A program made the position numbers and the translations under genes. A stretch of DNA of 64,000 nucleotides from Amoebidium appalachense (taxonomy: Eukaryota > Ichthyosporea). Under the pieces are notes generated by a model. That model worked only from the letters and a program-made list of their open reading frames with translations. It ran no database searches and was not told where the DNA came from. How positions within the stretch are numbered: the stretch's first letter is position 1; the number at the start of each line of letters is the position of its first letter. Where the stretch lies: contig CAVNZM010000012.1 of the NCBI GenBank assembly GCA_963693365.1, positions 1,736,001-1,800,000 of the forward strand. Direction: 5' to 3'. This document shows positions 11,493 to 24,725 of the stretch, in pieces.

Positions 11493-13355
11493 CACACGCA
11501 CACGCGCGCGCGCGCGCAACGGTCAACTATATTTCTAGATTAGTATGGGGGCAAAATTATCGTGCTAACCATGCAGTGTTCGTGTGCCACAGTGTGTGGC
11601 GGGGAATGTATGTGTGTGTGGTGTGGTTGAGTGTATTTAAGCATGTTCCGTCGGGTGCTCATCGCTGGTCAAAGTTTGTGCACCTCGTGTGTGCGTGTGG
11701 CCTACATACATGCGTGGGCAGGTACGTGTGAGCTAAACGGTGTTCGGAAAGTGTGTGCTCTGTGTGTGCGCGGGTACCGGTGGGGCGACTATCGAGACGA
11801 GTGCAAGAGGGAGGGGCGGGGAGGGGGGGGAGGGGCCCGGGGAGCAGGGGGCACTGGTCGGGGGGGGGGGGGGGGGGGGGGAGGCTAGCGAGGAGAAGGG
11901 GGGGGGGGGGGGGGGGGGGGGAGGGAAGCGGGGAGGGAGGGGGGGGGGGGGGGGGAGGGTATTATTATGCATATTAGCCTGAGTTTTGGGTAATCATGGG
12001 AGTAACTTCTACTAGTTAGCCTCCATGTTTACGTTTTGGGATCGAGTATATGTAAACCGCAGCTAAATCATAGTACTATAAATGATCAGTATCTGATATA
12101 GCCATATGATGGCATCCTATGGGGTGGTACACACGCGCAGTCCAATTATACGACGGCATGTAAGCTGCTTATATTTAAATTTACTTGCTCGCGCATGAAA
12201 ATATACGAGACACTGTTCAAGTGTAGTTTTGCCAAAGGTCATGTGTACACCAAGTCGCATATACACTACTACTATTAATGAAAACAATAATAAACAAATG
12301 CAAACAGTGACCAAGAAAAATAAGTGCAACGTACGTGAGGGTTTTGTGGCTGCATATCTCACTAGAGGCCCTGTACATGTGAACAACCATCAAATCGAAA
12401 TGGGTTGGTAAGAAAAATGCTTGATAACCTCTATGCAAACCTTTTCAAGCACTTTTCACAATTTACAACAGCTTTCGTAGAGCAACCTAGTACACCCCAC
12501 CTAAAATATATCTGACACGTCAAAACGTTAACCTGCTAATGTTTGAGCACGTGCTCCAAATTCTTAGCCACAAGCTCAACCAGTGACACCGACCAGTGAG
12601 TACATAGATCAGTCGATTTTTGACCAACCGAAATATATTTTTGTGCCAGGCAAAAAAAAAAGAAAGAAAGAATGAAAGAAAAAACTCTCAAACAAGACGA
12701 ACATACTCAACCTACTGATGCAAATTCACCCTGCTACTGTATAGCTAAAATACACAATTGCCAAATACGGGCGATAATTATAATAATTAATCATCACCCG
12801 CACCGTCATATTAACACAGATGCAAACTACTAGCAGTTACCAAACCCCACCCTGCAGTGCCTAGATATACAGTCACACACACACACACGCACACACAAGC
12901 ACACGCACATGCACACACGCACACGCACACACACACGCACACGCACACGCACACACGCACACGCACATGCACACACACACACACACACACACGCACATGC
13001 ACACGCACACGCACACACGCACACACACACACATAAATATGTACATTCAGTAACCAATCCCTACGGTACATACCGTGCCAACACCCAACTTGAGCTCAGC
13101 CTGCTAGCCAAAGATGCACTTGCAAAATATGGTTAATCAGTAATCAATCGCCAACCGCGCCGCCACACGTACGCACACATGCACGGTGGGCCCACGTGAA
13201 GGATCACGTGACGAACCCTCCTGTTCTTCCCCTTCCCAGCCTTCGAAATAGTCATGGGAAACAAGCACGTGCGCCCATGTTGGCCCTTGCCGGTTGTTAT
13301 ACGGCATGTGCTTCCAATACTGATTACCGAATAGCCTCCCATGCACGTACAACGT

Positions 13356-13918
13356 TCACTGTTCCGCGTCGAAATCTACTTCATCTTCATCTGGCAAATA
13401 TATCCCGAAAAGACAGCGCAAACCGCAATCCACCAATGGATCGTCGTCTTCGAGATCCGTGGGCGCGGGCGGTTTCCATTGGATCATAAATTGCGTATTG
13501 GGCCCCCTCATCGGGTCGTGCGGTGCCCTACTCGTGATTATCAGCGAAATTTCAAACGTGAATCCGGCCGCCTGAAATTCCCTCGACCACAGTGTGTTGT
13601 TTTTGGTCAGCAGGCACGCCTTGGCGTAAGTTGGCAAATTTGCAGTTATTTTGAAGGTTGGGCGGGGGATTAACCAATAGAAAAAATTTAAAGAGCGGCC
13701 CAACTTAATGATTTCTGTAGCGTCTTTGGGTTTAGTGGCAGTATATCCCTTGCATGCTTTGAGCAGGACCGAGTCCGATACGTTGTTGCTGGCTTCCACC
13801 TGTGTGAATATTTTTACCTCGTCAGAAACTTTATAAATAAAAAGTACTGTTTGCATCACCGCAAATCTCTTTCTTACACGAGCCCTATTCATCAGTTCCC
13901 CGCCAAATTATCACCCCC

Positions 13919-13957
<39 letters not shown>

Positions 13958-15206
13958 GCAAATCTCCCCCCTCCCCTCGTCCCTCCCTCCCCCCCCCCCC
14001 CCTTCCTCTAGATCTCTCTCTCTCAAAACACAAACACAACGTCCGAGTGTTGTGGGTGCGGTGGGTGCATGCGCCCGTGCGTGTGAGCGTATGTGTATAG
14101 TTGCGCGTGCATGTAAAGGGAGGGGAGGGAGAGAGGGGGGGGGGGGGGGGGGGGGGGAGGGGGGGGTGATGTATGCGTTAGAGGGTTGGAAATATGGAGG
14201 AGACAACAAAGAGCAACAAACAAACAAAAGTGGGAAACCCAAAATCAAGCAATTTATGCGTGCAGGCAGAAGGAGTATCCGTAAGTAAGTCAAATGCCTA
14301 GGGCACCCACGTACATGGAAATTATGCACATAGCGAGGGATATTTATGATACATTGGCGCGCACAACCGTGACGTCAAAGCCTGCGAAAAAAAAGTCACG
14401 TCCTAGTTGATCAATGAGGACAACAGCCACCACATGAACAACACAACACAAATACTATATAACACTGCCGTTTCCTTAAAACACTCAACGACATTTCTTC
14501 CACATCGTGCACAAATTAAAGCCAAACCCCAAAAAGGTAAAAACTAAAAAAAATTGCTCACAAAATACGGAAAAGAAAAAGCAATCAGGAAACATAACTC
14601 ACCTCGCACAGTTCCTCCTCTGTCATAAGCGGAAATTTCACGGCAGTCACCAAAGACTCCAAATCACCCCCCGTAGTGTCCGCCCACTTGACAAGCCCCT
14701 TAAACACCTGCATTTCGGTCAAACGTGTCGCATGATTTCTAGCCAGTGCGTCGACAAAAACGTGAGGAAGCAATAGGTAATAGCTCGCCATCAGCGAATA
14801 GCTCACTTGCATATGTGCACACCATTTTGACGCAGAGATTAACTACGCGCTTGTCCCGGCAAAACCGCGGCGAAATTTGGGGCAAAAGTTGGTTTATCTC
14901 TCCGTCGGCTGCTCCAGGGCGATAATCCTCCACTCGCTGGCGCTTGCGTGTGTTCTCCCTAGCTTCTTCCCCCTCGGATTCCGTACACTCTTCCTCCTGC
15001 AAATCTCCTTCCACCTCTGCATGAACCCCCACGGCATCACCGTCGACCCCATCCGCCGAATTCCGAGCCTCATTTTTGTTGAGGCGTTTTTTCGTCCAAT
15101 ATCTTTGGTAGGTAACTTCAGCGAAAAGTCTTCGGTTTGATGAAAAGCTCATGTTTGCGCTGAGAAATTCTTTGGCCACAGCATCTTGCAGGGGTGCCAT
15201 GAGAAA
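13356..15206 (-). CDS. BTB/BACK-domain protein, 3' exons (partial model)
   Basis: Three pieces are supported. (1) An exon starting after gttgcag at 15206 encodes an acidic, Lys/Arg/Glu-rich stretch of about 120 aa. (2) A frame within about 14812-14603 encodes a BACK-like helix block (LLPHVFVDALARNHA, MQVFKGLVKWA, AVKFPLMTEEELCE), ending at the strong donor GAG|GTGAGT. (3) An exon from 13799 (after cacacag) to the stop at 13356 begins VEASNNVSDSVLLKAC, the expected continuation of BACK, and then has a C-terminal domain I do not recognise, ending DEDEVDFDAEQ. The phases of (2) and (3) agree. Pieces (1) and (2) are in different frames over about 14740-14812, so an intron, a frameshift or an error separates them. 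BACK proteins often serve as cullin-3 adaptors. The BTB domain and start codon are not located. Confidence 0.5.
13900..14585. other. Intron of the BTB/BACK gene, C-rich, with dispersed unit copy 2
   Basis: Lies between the donor at 14602 and the acceptor at 13800. It contains a C run (13921-13955), a G run (14133-14157) and the inverted copy of the 51-bp unit (14165-14217). Confidence 0.6.
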
Positions 15207-15279
15207 CTGCAACGGGGATATGAGTCAGTGCTTGTGGACCCGAAATTTGAAATCTGAAAGGTACAAGACGATCAACGGA

Positions 15280-15542
15280 TGGGGGGAGAAGGGGACGGGA
15301 GGAGGGGAGGAGGAGGGGGGGGGGGGAGGGGGGCGAGTAGGGAACGGATTAAGGGAGATAGTGGTGGTGGTGGTGGTGGTGGTGGGGGGGGGGGGGGGGG
15401 GGAGTGGGCGGAAAGAGGGGAAGGGAGAGAGGGAGGGAGAGAGGGAGGGAGGGAGGGAGGGGGAGAGAGAGGGAAGGGATTGGGGGGGTTAGGGGTTTGG
15501 TGGGTGGGAGAGAGCGAGCAAGAGAGGTGTGTGTGTATGTGT

Positions 15543-15589
<47 letters not shown>

Positions 15590-15605
15590 GGGGGGGGGGG
15601 AGGGG
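15280..15605. repeat. G/GA/GT-rich low-complexity block
   Basis: A purine-rich strand with (GGT)n at 15360-15384, (GAGG)n at 15420-15475, (GT)n at 15528-15557 and G runs to 15605. The frames reading poly-Gly or poly-Pro are not genes. Confidence 0.9.
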
Positions 15606-15732
15606 GGTTTGAATGCGTCAAAAAGTACGAAGTACACAAGAACAAACGGATAACACGATGCAGAATGCAAGCCATACATAAAGAGTATGCATAATAAGCA
15701 GAGCCCATCCTCAGGGGGGGCCCACGTCATCC
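15606..15732 (-). repeat. Dispersed poly-C-tailed repeat, copy 1
   Basis: The minus strand reads GATGACGTGGGC, GGATGGGCTCTGCTTATTATG and CGCATTCAAA, then a C tract. It matches 34346-34472 with only about two differences over 127 bp. It is AT/GC balanced and has no coding sense shared by both copies. Confidence 0.9.
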
Positions 15733-16400
15733 ACAGTACCCGAGTTTCGACCTATTCACCTCGTTAACAATACCCAACTCAGATACTGTTTCACTTGAAC
15801 ATGGGTAGGTCACCCGTCTTGCTCAGAGACGAGCAGGCTTGTTTATGCAGGCAAGGGCAGTGGGAAAGGCCGGGGGTTAAAGTTGCAGCAGTAAGCAGAA
15901 GCAAGAAAAATATAGATAGGAACTCAGGAGACGGGGCTTCTAGGAAGCTCCCCCGTCGCTACCTAAGTCGATACTTCCCTGGCTAACATACTACACCAGC
16001 TGAAAAGAATTAAGTCCCGAAGGCCGCAGAATTCGCAATCAAAGGGGAAATTATGAGATTTGAACCACGCCGCAGGGTAGTAACACGCTTCCTAGGGCGG
16101 AACTTTAACGTCTTCGAACGGAAAGCTATGCCCCCGGATGTCAGCCGGAAATATGGTATCACCCATTGCTTTGGGCTTGAAAAAAGCCAAATCGATAGTC
16201 CGAGTTATGTTACACCGGCGGGTAATCATGCCGCATGGGTTCCAAGGGAGCTGTCGCCAACAGAGCAGTGTGTGCATGCGTGCGCGTAACGCAATGTGTG
16301 AAGTGTGTCTATAGTTATGAAAGGGGGTATGCAGAAGTGGACAGATGAAGTGTGTGGAGAGAAAACAGTAGGAAGAAAAGTAGACACCGATGTGTGCAAC
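15733..16400. other. Intergenic or upstream of the BTB/BACK gene
   Basis: Non-repetitive sequence. No domain is recognised in any frame. The missing 5' exons of the BTB/BACK gene could lie here or further upstream, but I could not place them. Confidence 0.4.
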
Positions 16401-16412
16401 CCCGCACAACAT

Positions 16413-17660
<1,248 letters not shown>

Positions 17661-17672
17661 TAGAGTGGGGGA

Positions 17673-18846
17673 CTAGGGAGTGTTGATCTTTTTAGTGATG
17701 ATGGAGAGTATGTGTGAGGAGTGAACGCCACGGCATATGTGCGGGTGTGTGGCGAGAAAGCTGTGCATTTTGTGGTGCAAGAGTCTAAACGAGTAGCCTT
17801 TGTTAAGCAATGTTTTAGCAAGTCGTGCAGTCCATGTGGTGAATGCAGCAAGTGTGGAGCATTTGCGCTGGTAGCTATGCATTTGACTTGTCGTGATGCC
17901 GTGTTTTGCAGTGCGGGAGATGAATGAGTCGTGGTGTGGGAAACGAACGATGTCTAGTGTATTGAATGTGGGTGTGTCGAGCTTGTTGTAGATGGTTGTG
18001 TGAATGCCGTGATTAGTGCAGATGCAGATGATATGCAAGTCGAGGTAGGGGGCAGAGGGGGAGGAACCGGCAGGGTTGAGTTGAAGGCTGGTCTTGGGAT
18101 ATAGACCGAAATCACAATCTTCTAAATAGAGGTGGGAGAGAATGCGAGGATTATGAAGGGAGATCAAATTATCTATGTAGCGGCGAGTAAACCGAAAATC
18201 TACCAAGACATCAATGCGGTCGTGTGCAATAAGCTTGCGAACAAAATCCAACTCATAAGTAAAGAGATAGAAATTAGCCAAGAAAACAGCACAGTTTGTA
18301 CCCATGGGGATACCAATGTTCTGTTTGTAGAGGGTATCGCCAAACACAACATATATGTTATCTACGAGGAAACATAGAAAATCCACAAGCTGTGCCTTAG
18401 AGAGATGCAGAGAGTGTTCTTTAGGCTCAAAGGAATCATCCTGGGAATCATCATCTACACGATCCACCCAGGACAACGTGGAGCCGGTTTTCTTAATAAA
18501 CATGCGTGGTTTGCGAGCGTCCGTGCATTTTTTGACAAATATTGCGTCAATCAGTGTAGTGAGGCGAGCTTTCAAATCATGCAAGTCAATCTTGGTGTAG
18601 AGTGTGGAAAAATCAAACACAGACACGGACGTATTTTCGTGTTGGCGTGTGGTACGGTTAAGGGCGTTGATTGTGTGTGTGAGTGCGGTGCTATCCGTGA
18701 GAATCCAAGAGCTAGTGTTGTGCGGCAGGTGGGGTTTGACAACATTACACCACATACGTTCAACATCAGGGGAGACGAACTTAAACACACTAGTGAGAAG
18801 GCGGGAGAGAGGTTCAAGTGATGTGGCAGAGGAGTTGGCAATGAAA

Positions 18847-18850
<4 letters not shown>
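17673..18850 (-). pseudogene. Reverse transcriptase fragment, probable Penelope-like element
   Basis: A minus-strand frame of about 390 codons from about 18848 to the stop at 17673. It opens with RFIANSSATSLEPLSRLLT and carries FDFSTLYTKI (motif A region), VDNIYVVFGDTLYKQNIGIPMGTNCAVFLANFYLFTYE read in pieces as the IPMGTNCA block, then RYIDNLISLHN at the palm active site (YIDN codons 18179-18168) and PYLDLHI. GIPMGTNCA-type RTs with YIDD are typical of Penelope-like retroelements in invertebrates and protists. The second catalytic Asp is Asn here. No GIY-YIG endonuclease is visible at either end: upstream the frame dissolves into G- and GA-repeats. The frame stays open for more than 600 codons through these repeats, which is not evidence of protein. 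I infer a 5'-truncated, catalytically damaged copy. The subfamily is uncertain. Confidence 0.7.
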
Positions 18851-18886
<36 letters not shown>

Positions 18887-19058
18887 GGGGGAGGACACAG
18901 ACAGACGAAGGGTGTAGGGTGGAGGGTACGGGGAAAGAGATTGAGATTGGGGGGGGGGGGGGGGGGGGGGAGAAGGCGGGTTGGGGAGGGAGAGAGAGAG
19001 GGAGAGAGAGAAAGAAAGAGGGAAGGAGATAGAGAGAGAGAGAAAGAGGGGGGGGGGG

Positions 19059-19151
<93 letters not shown>

Positions 19152-19189
19152 AGGGAGGGGGAGCGAGAGAGAGAGAGAGAGAGAGAGAG

Positions 19190-19271
<82 letters not shown>

Positions 19272-19377
19272 ACAAAGGCGAAAGAGGGAGGGAGAGGGAG
19301 GGGGAGAGAGGGATAGAGAGTCGAGAGAGACGGGAGAGAGAGGGATAGAGAGGGATAGAGAGGGGGGTGGGGGGGGG

Positions 19378-19414
<37 letters not shown>

Positions 19415-19592
19415 GAGAGAGAAAGAGCGAGAAAAAGTACGAGACACAGAGGGAGAAATGTGGGGGGGGGGGGGGGGGGGGGAAGGGGGGGGGGGAGGGA
19501 GGGAGGGAAGAAGGAGAAGGAGTGCGAGGCAAAATGGAAGAGAATAACCGTATGGGACAGAGAGAGGGAGAGAGACAGATGGCAGGATCGTC

Positions 19593-19673
<81 letters not shown>

Positions 19674-19797
19674 TGCCCCCGCGAGCGTGTGCGCGTGTGT
19701 GAGTGTACATGCATGCGTAGGTGCGCTTGCGCGCACGTGCGTGTATGCGTGCGTGTATGCATGCGTGCATGTGTGCGAGCTCGCCAATGTTTTAGTG

Positions 19798-19889
<92 letters not shown>

Positions 19890-19990
19890 TGTGTGTGTGT
19901 GTATGTGTGTATGAGTGTGCATCATATGTATGTGTTTTTGTATACAAATTTGTGTAGACGTGTGTGTGTTTGTGTGTGTGTGTGCATGTT

Positions 19991-20074
<84 letters not shown>

Positions 20075-20470
20075 TTCTGTTGTCTTTAAAGGGGTGGGGT
20101 GGGGGGAGGGGCGGGCTATCCCAGTCATGTATGCCTTTTCGGTACCTAGATACAGTCTGTTGCAGCCCCCTCCCCTCCCCCCCCCCCCCCCCCCCCCTCC
20201 CCCTCCCCCAAAGACCAAAAAAAAAAAAACCACAAAAAAAAAACCGACTTCCTGCCCACCCATCCTTTTGTATACGCACATACAACACAACCCTAGCAGG
20301 TGCAGAAAGCAGTGTTGCACACTGCATCAAGTAGCATGCACACAGCCATGGTGCACGAAAAATGTTGAGCCTAAACCCCCCCCCCCCCCCTCTCCCTTCC
20401 TCCCTCCTTCCCTCAGAAAAAAAAAGAGGGGGGGAGAGGGAGGGGGGAGGGGGGGAGGGGGGGGAAGGGG
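18850..20470. repeat. G-run, 400-bp (GA)n block and three long (GT)n arrays
   Basis: G run 18850-18883; G run 18949-18970; GA-rich 18985-19440 including nearly pure (GA)n at 19062-19145; G-run 19460-19495; (GT)n 19593-19672, 19803-19890 and 19998-20074; C/A runs 20167-20245; C-run 20377-20390; G-rich 20427-20485. Hydrophilic His-Thr, Cys-Val, Arg-Glu and Ser-Leu frames here are repeat translations. Confidence 0.95.
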
Positions 20471-20684
20471 GAGAGGAGGGGAGGCAGGCGGTGCATTGAA
20501 ATACCCCACCATACAAGGTTTCAAGTGACGCGTGCACAACACTGGGAAAGGGATAGAAGAAGTGGGCCGGGGAATGGTGGAGGGGAGTTGAAAGGGCAGA
20601 ATGGAGAAACAAAACCCCTAGGCTCCCGTGGCCTCCAAATGCATTACCTGCTTCGACCCAACTCACTCGCAAATGCTTGCACTA

Positions 20685-20721
<37 letters not shown>

Positions 20722-21090
20722 GGCGCCAGGAACGACATGCGCACACACACACACATGCACACGTGCACACACCGACGCCTATCCCCACAAGCACCTCAAC
20801 CAACCCACCCACCCACCCACCCACCCACCACCCACACGCACACACGCACCAACACAGACACACCCAAGGTTGCAACAGCACAAAACGTGACGTTCGGGGA
20901 GGGGAGGGGGGAGAGGGGACGGGGGGAATATATCGAATTATGGTGAATAAAAGAGGAAACGAAGATAAGATACCCCCAGCCTGTCCACAAAATCCTCAGA
21001 ATTGCGATAGGGGAGCACCACTGACTACAGCGCTTCTCACACCAAGCCTATGTACGATAAATCGACGCTGGCTGTCAAGGTAGGTGAGTC
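20471..21090. other. Intergenic with C33 and (CCAC)n tracts
   Basis: C-run at 20687-20719, CA-rich 20735-20775 and (CCCA)n 20806-20832. No gene is seen. Confidence 0.7.
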
Positions 21091-21294
21091 ACGTGATCAG
21101 CCGCTCTCCGTATCCTACTCCGTATCGTCTGTGTCTCCTTGAAAAATAAGAGCTACCTCAGAAGGTAGCAGGCTCGAGAACTTCGCCGAGCGATACTGCA
21201 CCGGAGTCCGGAGAGCTTGAGTGTGTTCGGGGCTCAAGCCACGGCCCTCTGGCCGTGCTTGACTCCAGAGGCTTGAGCTCACTGAGATAAAGTT

Positions 21295-21475
21295 GCCTCA
21301 TCTGATTGGCTAAGAAAAGTTTTGGCGCGAAACGCGGCTGGCCCTGCTGGCCCTAATACAGTGTGTAAACCCCCTAACATAGTACTGCTGCGGCCTCCAG
21401 AAGGCCCGGCTTCAACTTGGCCGCAAGTTGGCTGGGGGGAGCAGGAGAAAGCACTGGGAAAGCTATTTATACAGG
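21295..21475 (+). promoter_or_regulatory. Orphan promoter-like cluster: CCAAT box, perfect E2F site, TATA-like box
   Basis: gattggc at 21304-21310 (inverted CCAAT) is followed by tttggcgcgaaa at 21321-21332, an exact match to the E2F consensus TTTSGCGCSAAA. A TATA-like tatttatac lies about 140 bp further (near 21464). Just upstream are hairpin-forming inverted repeats (gctacct/aggtagc near 21150-21170; cacggcc/ggccgtg near 21240-21260). Such clusters control S-phase genes, but I find no convincing coding exon on either side. Confidence 0.45.
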
Positions 21476-23900
21476 TAGGCTAGCTTTTCAAACCATATAA
21501 AAAAAAGCACTTACGGTCGACACAGGATGATTTTTGTCCTCGTGAGCCAAAGCCACTAAAAGAGGAGGGGCGTGAAAATGAAAGTTTTCAATTGCCCGTC
21601 GCCGGTTTGCTGCTTCTGTAGCCCACAGTATTATTGGAATCGGCACGTACACCAGTATCTATTAGGACAACCAGGCCTATCACACGCCCGCCAGGCTCAA
21701 AACATCGCGCACGCCTGGCATGCCTAGGCTCACCACAAAAGCGCACTCACATATGCGAACAAACGCATGTGCACACACTGCCGCGGGCCCACAAAAACTT
21801 TTACACACACGTACACTAGCAAGCTTCATATCATTCACCCCAAGAACACAAAAAAACGCGTGTACACACTGTGCAAGCACGTATGCGCCTGTAGCTACAA
21901 ATACATGTGCAAACACCCACATCACACACTAGACTGAGTTTCCCCACGCGAATGTGCACGCATTGTCACTACACCACACACACGCGCGCGCACACATACG
22001 CACGAACACACACAAACACAAACATACAATTTTCCACACGTACACCGTGACCTACACACGCACAAAAACAAACCACAAACACACACACTCACAGGTGCAC
22101 AAGGCCAGCGGAGCAACCTTTGACCTATAGGCCTGCCTACACAGGCGCCTATTGTAATAAGCGAGACTGGCCATTGTCTCTGATGCACTTGATTCAAACA
22201 CGGGAAGTGAAGCCCTCAACCGTGTTCCACAAGAATTGTTAAACTTTCGCACCTTATTCTTCGGCTTACCCTATGATTGCAGGCAAATGACCTATCAGTT
22301 CTCTCATATATGCATATGGTCGGGGCAGTCAAGTTAGTCGTAGTGACCATGACATGTTTATTGTTTTTGGGTGCAGGTAACCTTGCGTTTCTGCACTTTC
22401 TGTGTGGTGTACCGTTTCTATACCTGTCCCTGCACCTTCATTTGCCCAGCCAAACCATTTTCTTTTTTACTCTGCCTCTCTAAGTCCCAATCTTTCTGCA
22501 GAGTGAGTCAACATTCGAGTTTCCCCAGATTTCCTCAGCCTCATGCCCCCTTCCTCCTCCCTCCCTTCCCCCCTCCCCTCCTACCCCCCTCCCCCCCTCC
22601 CCCTCCCCACACACACACACATATACCACCACTAAGCACACACACACATCCATACACCGTGACACCACAAATTCGCGATGCAACCACACCTGCGATCGAC
22701 CCCATCGTTTTTTTTCGTGCTTTCCTACAGCCAACTGAGCCAAGCGCAGCCCAAGCATGTCAATTGCTTACGTGGCGTGTCGTCAGTAAATCGTTTTGAT
22801 TGGTTGGCGGAGAAACCCGGAGAAATCCCTACATACACCACAAGGGGCTCGATGCTGAAAGGTGTCTAAAATTCTAAACTATTGGTTATGTAAAGTGTAC
22901 CTCTTGTAAACACGCTATCATCACATATATGCCGCTAGACCAATTAATTGCCTCATAAAAGTATTTTAATTATTATTTGTTAAAAACAGTCCCATAAAAT
23001 GAACATTGGCCAAATGACATTATATATATTAACAATATTCGCAAGTCCACAAACACTGAAACCCCTCTCTGCTTTAGGAGTATAACAGGTTAGCAATATA
23101 ATCCGATGCAACGGTGCATATCTACAGACTCGTTGATTGGCTTTTCAAGATATTTTTAATTCAAGTTTTATCTCGTTTTAAAATTGGAGATTCGTGAGTG
23201 CCACTGTGGGCACTGTTTTTAGGCTAGTAGCAATAACTAGCTCCACACCGTGTTTTAAAATAAACAGAAAAAAACAAAAAATAACAAAAAATTCTTTTTC
23301 ATGTTCTGCAGGCAATATATGGCTGTTTTCATCTGCATGGGCTTTGGATTGGAATGTTCGGGATCAATCACGGAGTCTATGATTGGTCTCCCGTCACGCA
23401 AATGGTTTCACCGCCCTTCAGCCACTAAGAGTGGCTATGTATGGCATGTGCACGTTGTGCAGGATTCAAACATGATGGCGCAATCGGCCATCACCAGGAT
23501 TCGGGAATTTCGGAATCGCCAGATTTCTGGTATTTATTTATACCGTCAGAATGCATAGCCATGACGTCATCCCTGCCTGCTGTTGTATGCACAGACAAGG
23601 TACAACGGAATGCCATGAATTTTTTGCCATATCCACCTAATACCCATGAAAGTATATTCGGCTGGGTTACAACCGAAAATTTGTCTAAGCAGGAAATGTA
23701 CTCTTTCGGAATGTTTGCATATTGTTGCTCTTTGAGTTGTGACAAAAATGAAGTAGGATAAAAACATTTTGTCCCAGGAATGCTAATAATCGTTCGCGTT
23801 TTTTATTTCGGATGAAGACTTATTTTGGCCCCTTGTAAAACGACTTTCACTTCAATCTCTTAGCTGTCACGTCAACTTTTTTTCCCCAATTCTTCACCAT
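21476..23900. other. Low-repeat region without a supported gene
   Basis: CA-rich patches occur at 21970-22090 and 22610-22660, with C-rich sequence at 22540-22610. Several gattgg/ccaat motifs (22797, 23134, 23380) are present. Frames in this stretch are short and unrecognised. Exons of an unknown gene cannot be excluded. Confidence 0.45.
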
Positions 23901-23912
23901 GATGCCAGGTAC

Positions 23913-24725
23913 TATAAAGGCTTTCGTTTCTTCTTTTTGTGGTGGGAGGGAGTCCCACTCAGGGAAACGTGACTGCAGCGTGTGTGTGGTGTGGCCTGGT
24001 GTATTCCTACTGCTGTGAGAGTGTGGGGGCATCTCCCTTTCGCGGAGTTTCTCGCTTGAGAAGTGGTTTCTTCAACGCCTGGTGGTCCACTGCAACCTAT
24101 GGTAACTTCTACACGCTTCTACGCGACCTATTGGCGGTGGGCTGCTGCAACTTCTTCAGCTACTTCTGCGCTGCGTGAGTGGAGGGGCGGCTATTTGGTC
24201 GTCGGGGAGCTTTCCAAGTGACTGCCAGTCCCTAATTAGCCTCCGTCGTATGGCAATGACCGGGTTTGCTTGCATGCATTCTGTAATTGTGTTTTTCTGT
24301 GTGTCCTGCCACGACTAGTAGTAGTCCACTTTATCAGAGAGCCTCGTTGTGCAGTTTCTCCGGGTTATCTAGGATTCGGGCTTGTTGGGATTGTTTTTTA
24401 GCTCAGATTTCGTCTGCATTGCTCTTTTAGAGGCTGACTTGCCTTGCTGTGCCCCGATAGGTTTTGAGGGGGGCCTGTTGGGAAGGAGCAGTAATGATGT
24501 CTTCTTGCAACGGAGTGTGGTCTGGTCAACATCGATGCATACGACTAGTTGGAGCGAACTAGTTTCACGCATACACGTACACTTAAGGTTTTGCCCGCTG
24601 GTGTCCTTTGTCACTTGTCACTTTATTTTTATTTCGTAGCTTTGGCTTTTTCAGTTCTATTGGTGGTTATGTAGCCTGTGGCTGCACGTTGCCTTCATTA
24701 ACGGATCAATAAACCCGAGTCAAAA
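23913..24725 (+). ncRNA. Candidate transcription unit (TATA to AATAAA), product unclear
   Basis: TATAAAG at 23913-23919 predicts a start near 23943, and AATAAA at 24708-24713 predicts an end near 24725, giving about 780 nt of GC-balanced, repeat-free sequence between. The only sizeable frame begins with GTG at 23939 (79 codons, Cys- and aromatic-rich, ending before cgtgagt at about 24174). A second frame of 85 codons lies at 24382-24639. Neither has a recognised domain. It could be a spliced gene, a small secreted/membrane protein gene or a non-coding RNA. The ncRNA label is a placeholder. Confidence 0.35.

Larger units (their letters stand above)
5578..13345. repeat. Microsatellite-dense intergenic region
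   Basis: No gene is supported here. Main tracts: (CA)n/(CT)n 6304-6420; (CA)n 6876-6914 and 6943-6962; C36 7298-7333; C-rich with (CA)n 7660-7805; C- and CT-rich 8042-8170; (CCA)n 8850-8897; C50 9033-9082; (GT)n plus G-run 9727-9781; (CCCG)n 10520-10580; T-run 10640-10674; C runs 10731-10871; (CA)n 10919-10984; C44 11020-11063; (CA)n 11452-11515; G-rich 11815-11960; (CA)/(CG) 12870-13032. The gaps (7000-7290, 8215-8575, 9180-9720, 9860-10340, 11985-12640) are ordinary non-coding sequence in which I see nothing. The long frames are translations of the repeats. Confidence 0.85.

Noticed and set aside
18850-20672. A 999-aa protein fusing His-Thr and Ser-Leu repeats to the RT
   Set aside because: Stop-free only because dinucleotide and G-run repeats lack stop codons. 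Real homology begins at about 18848.
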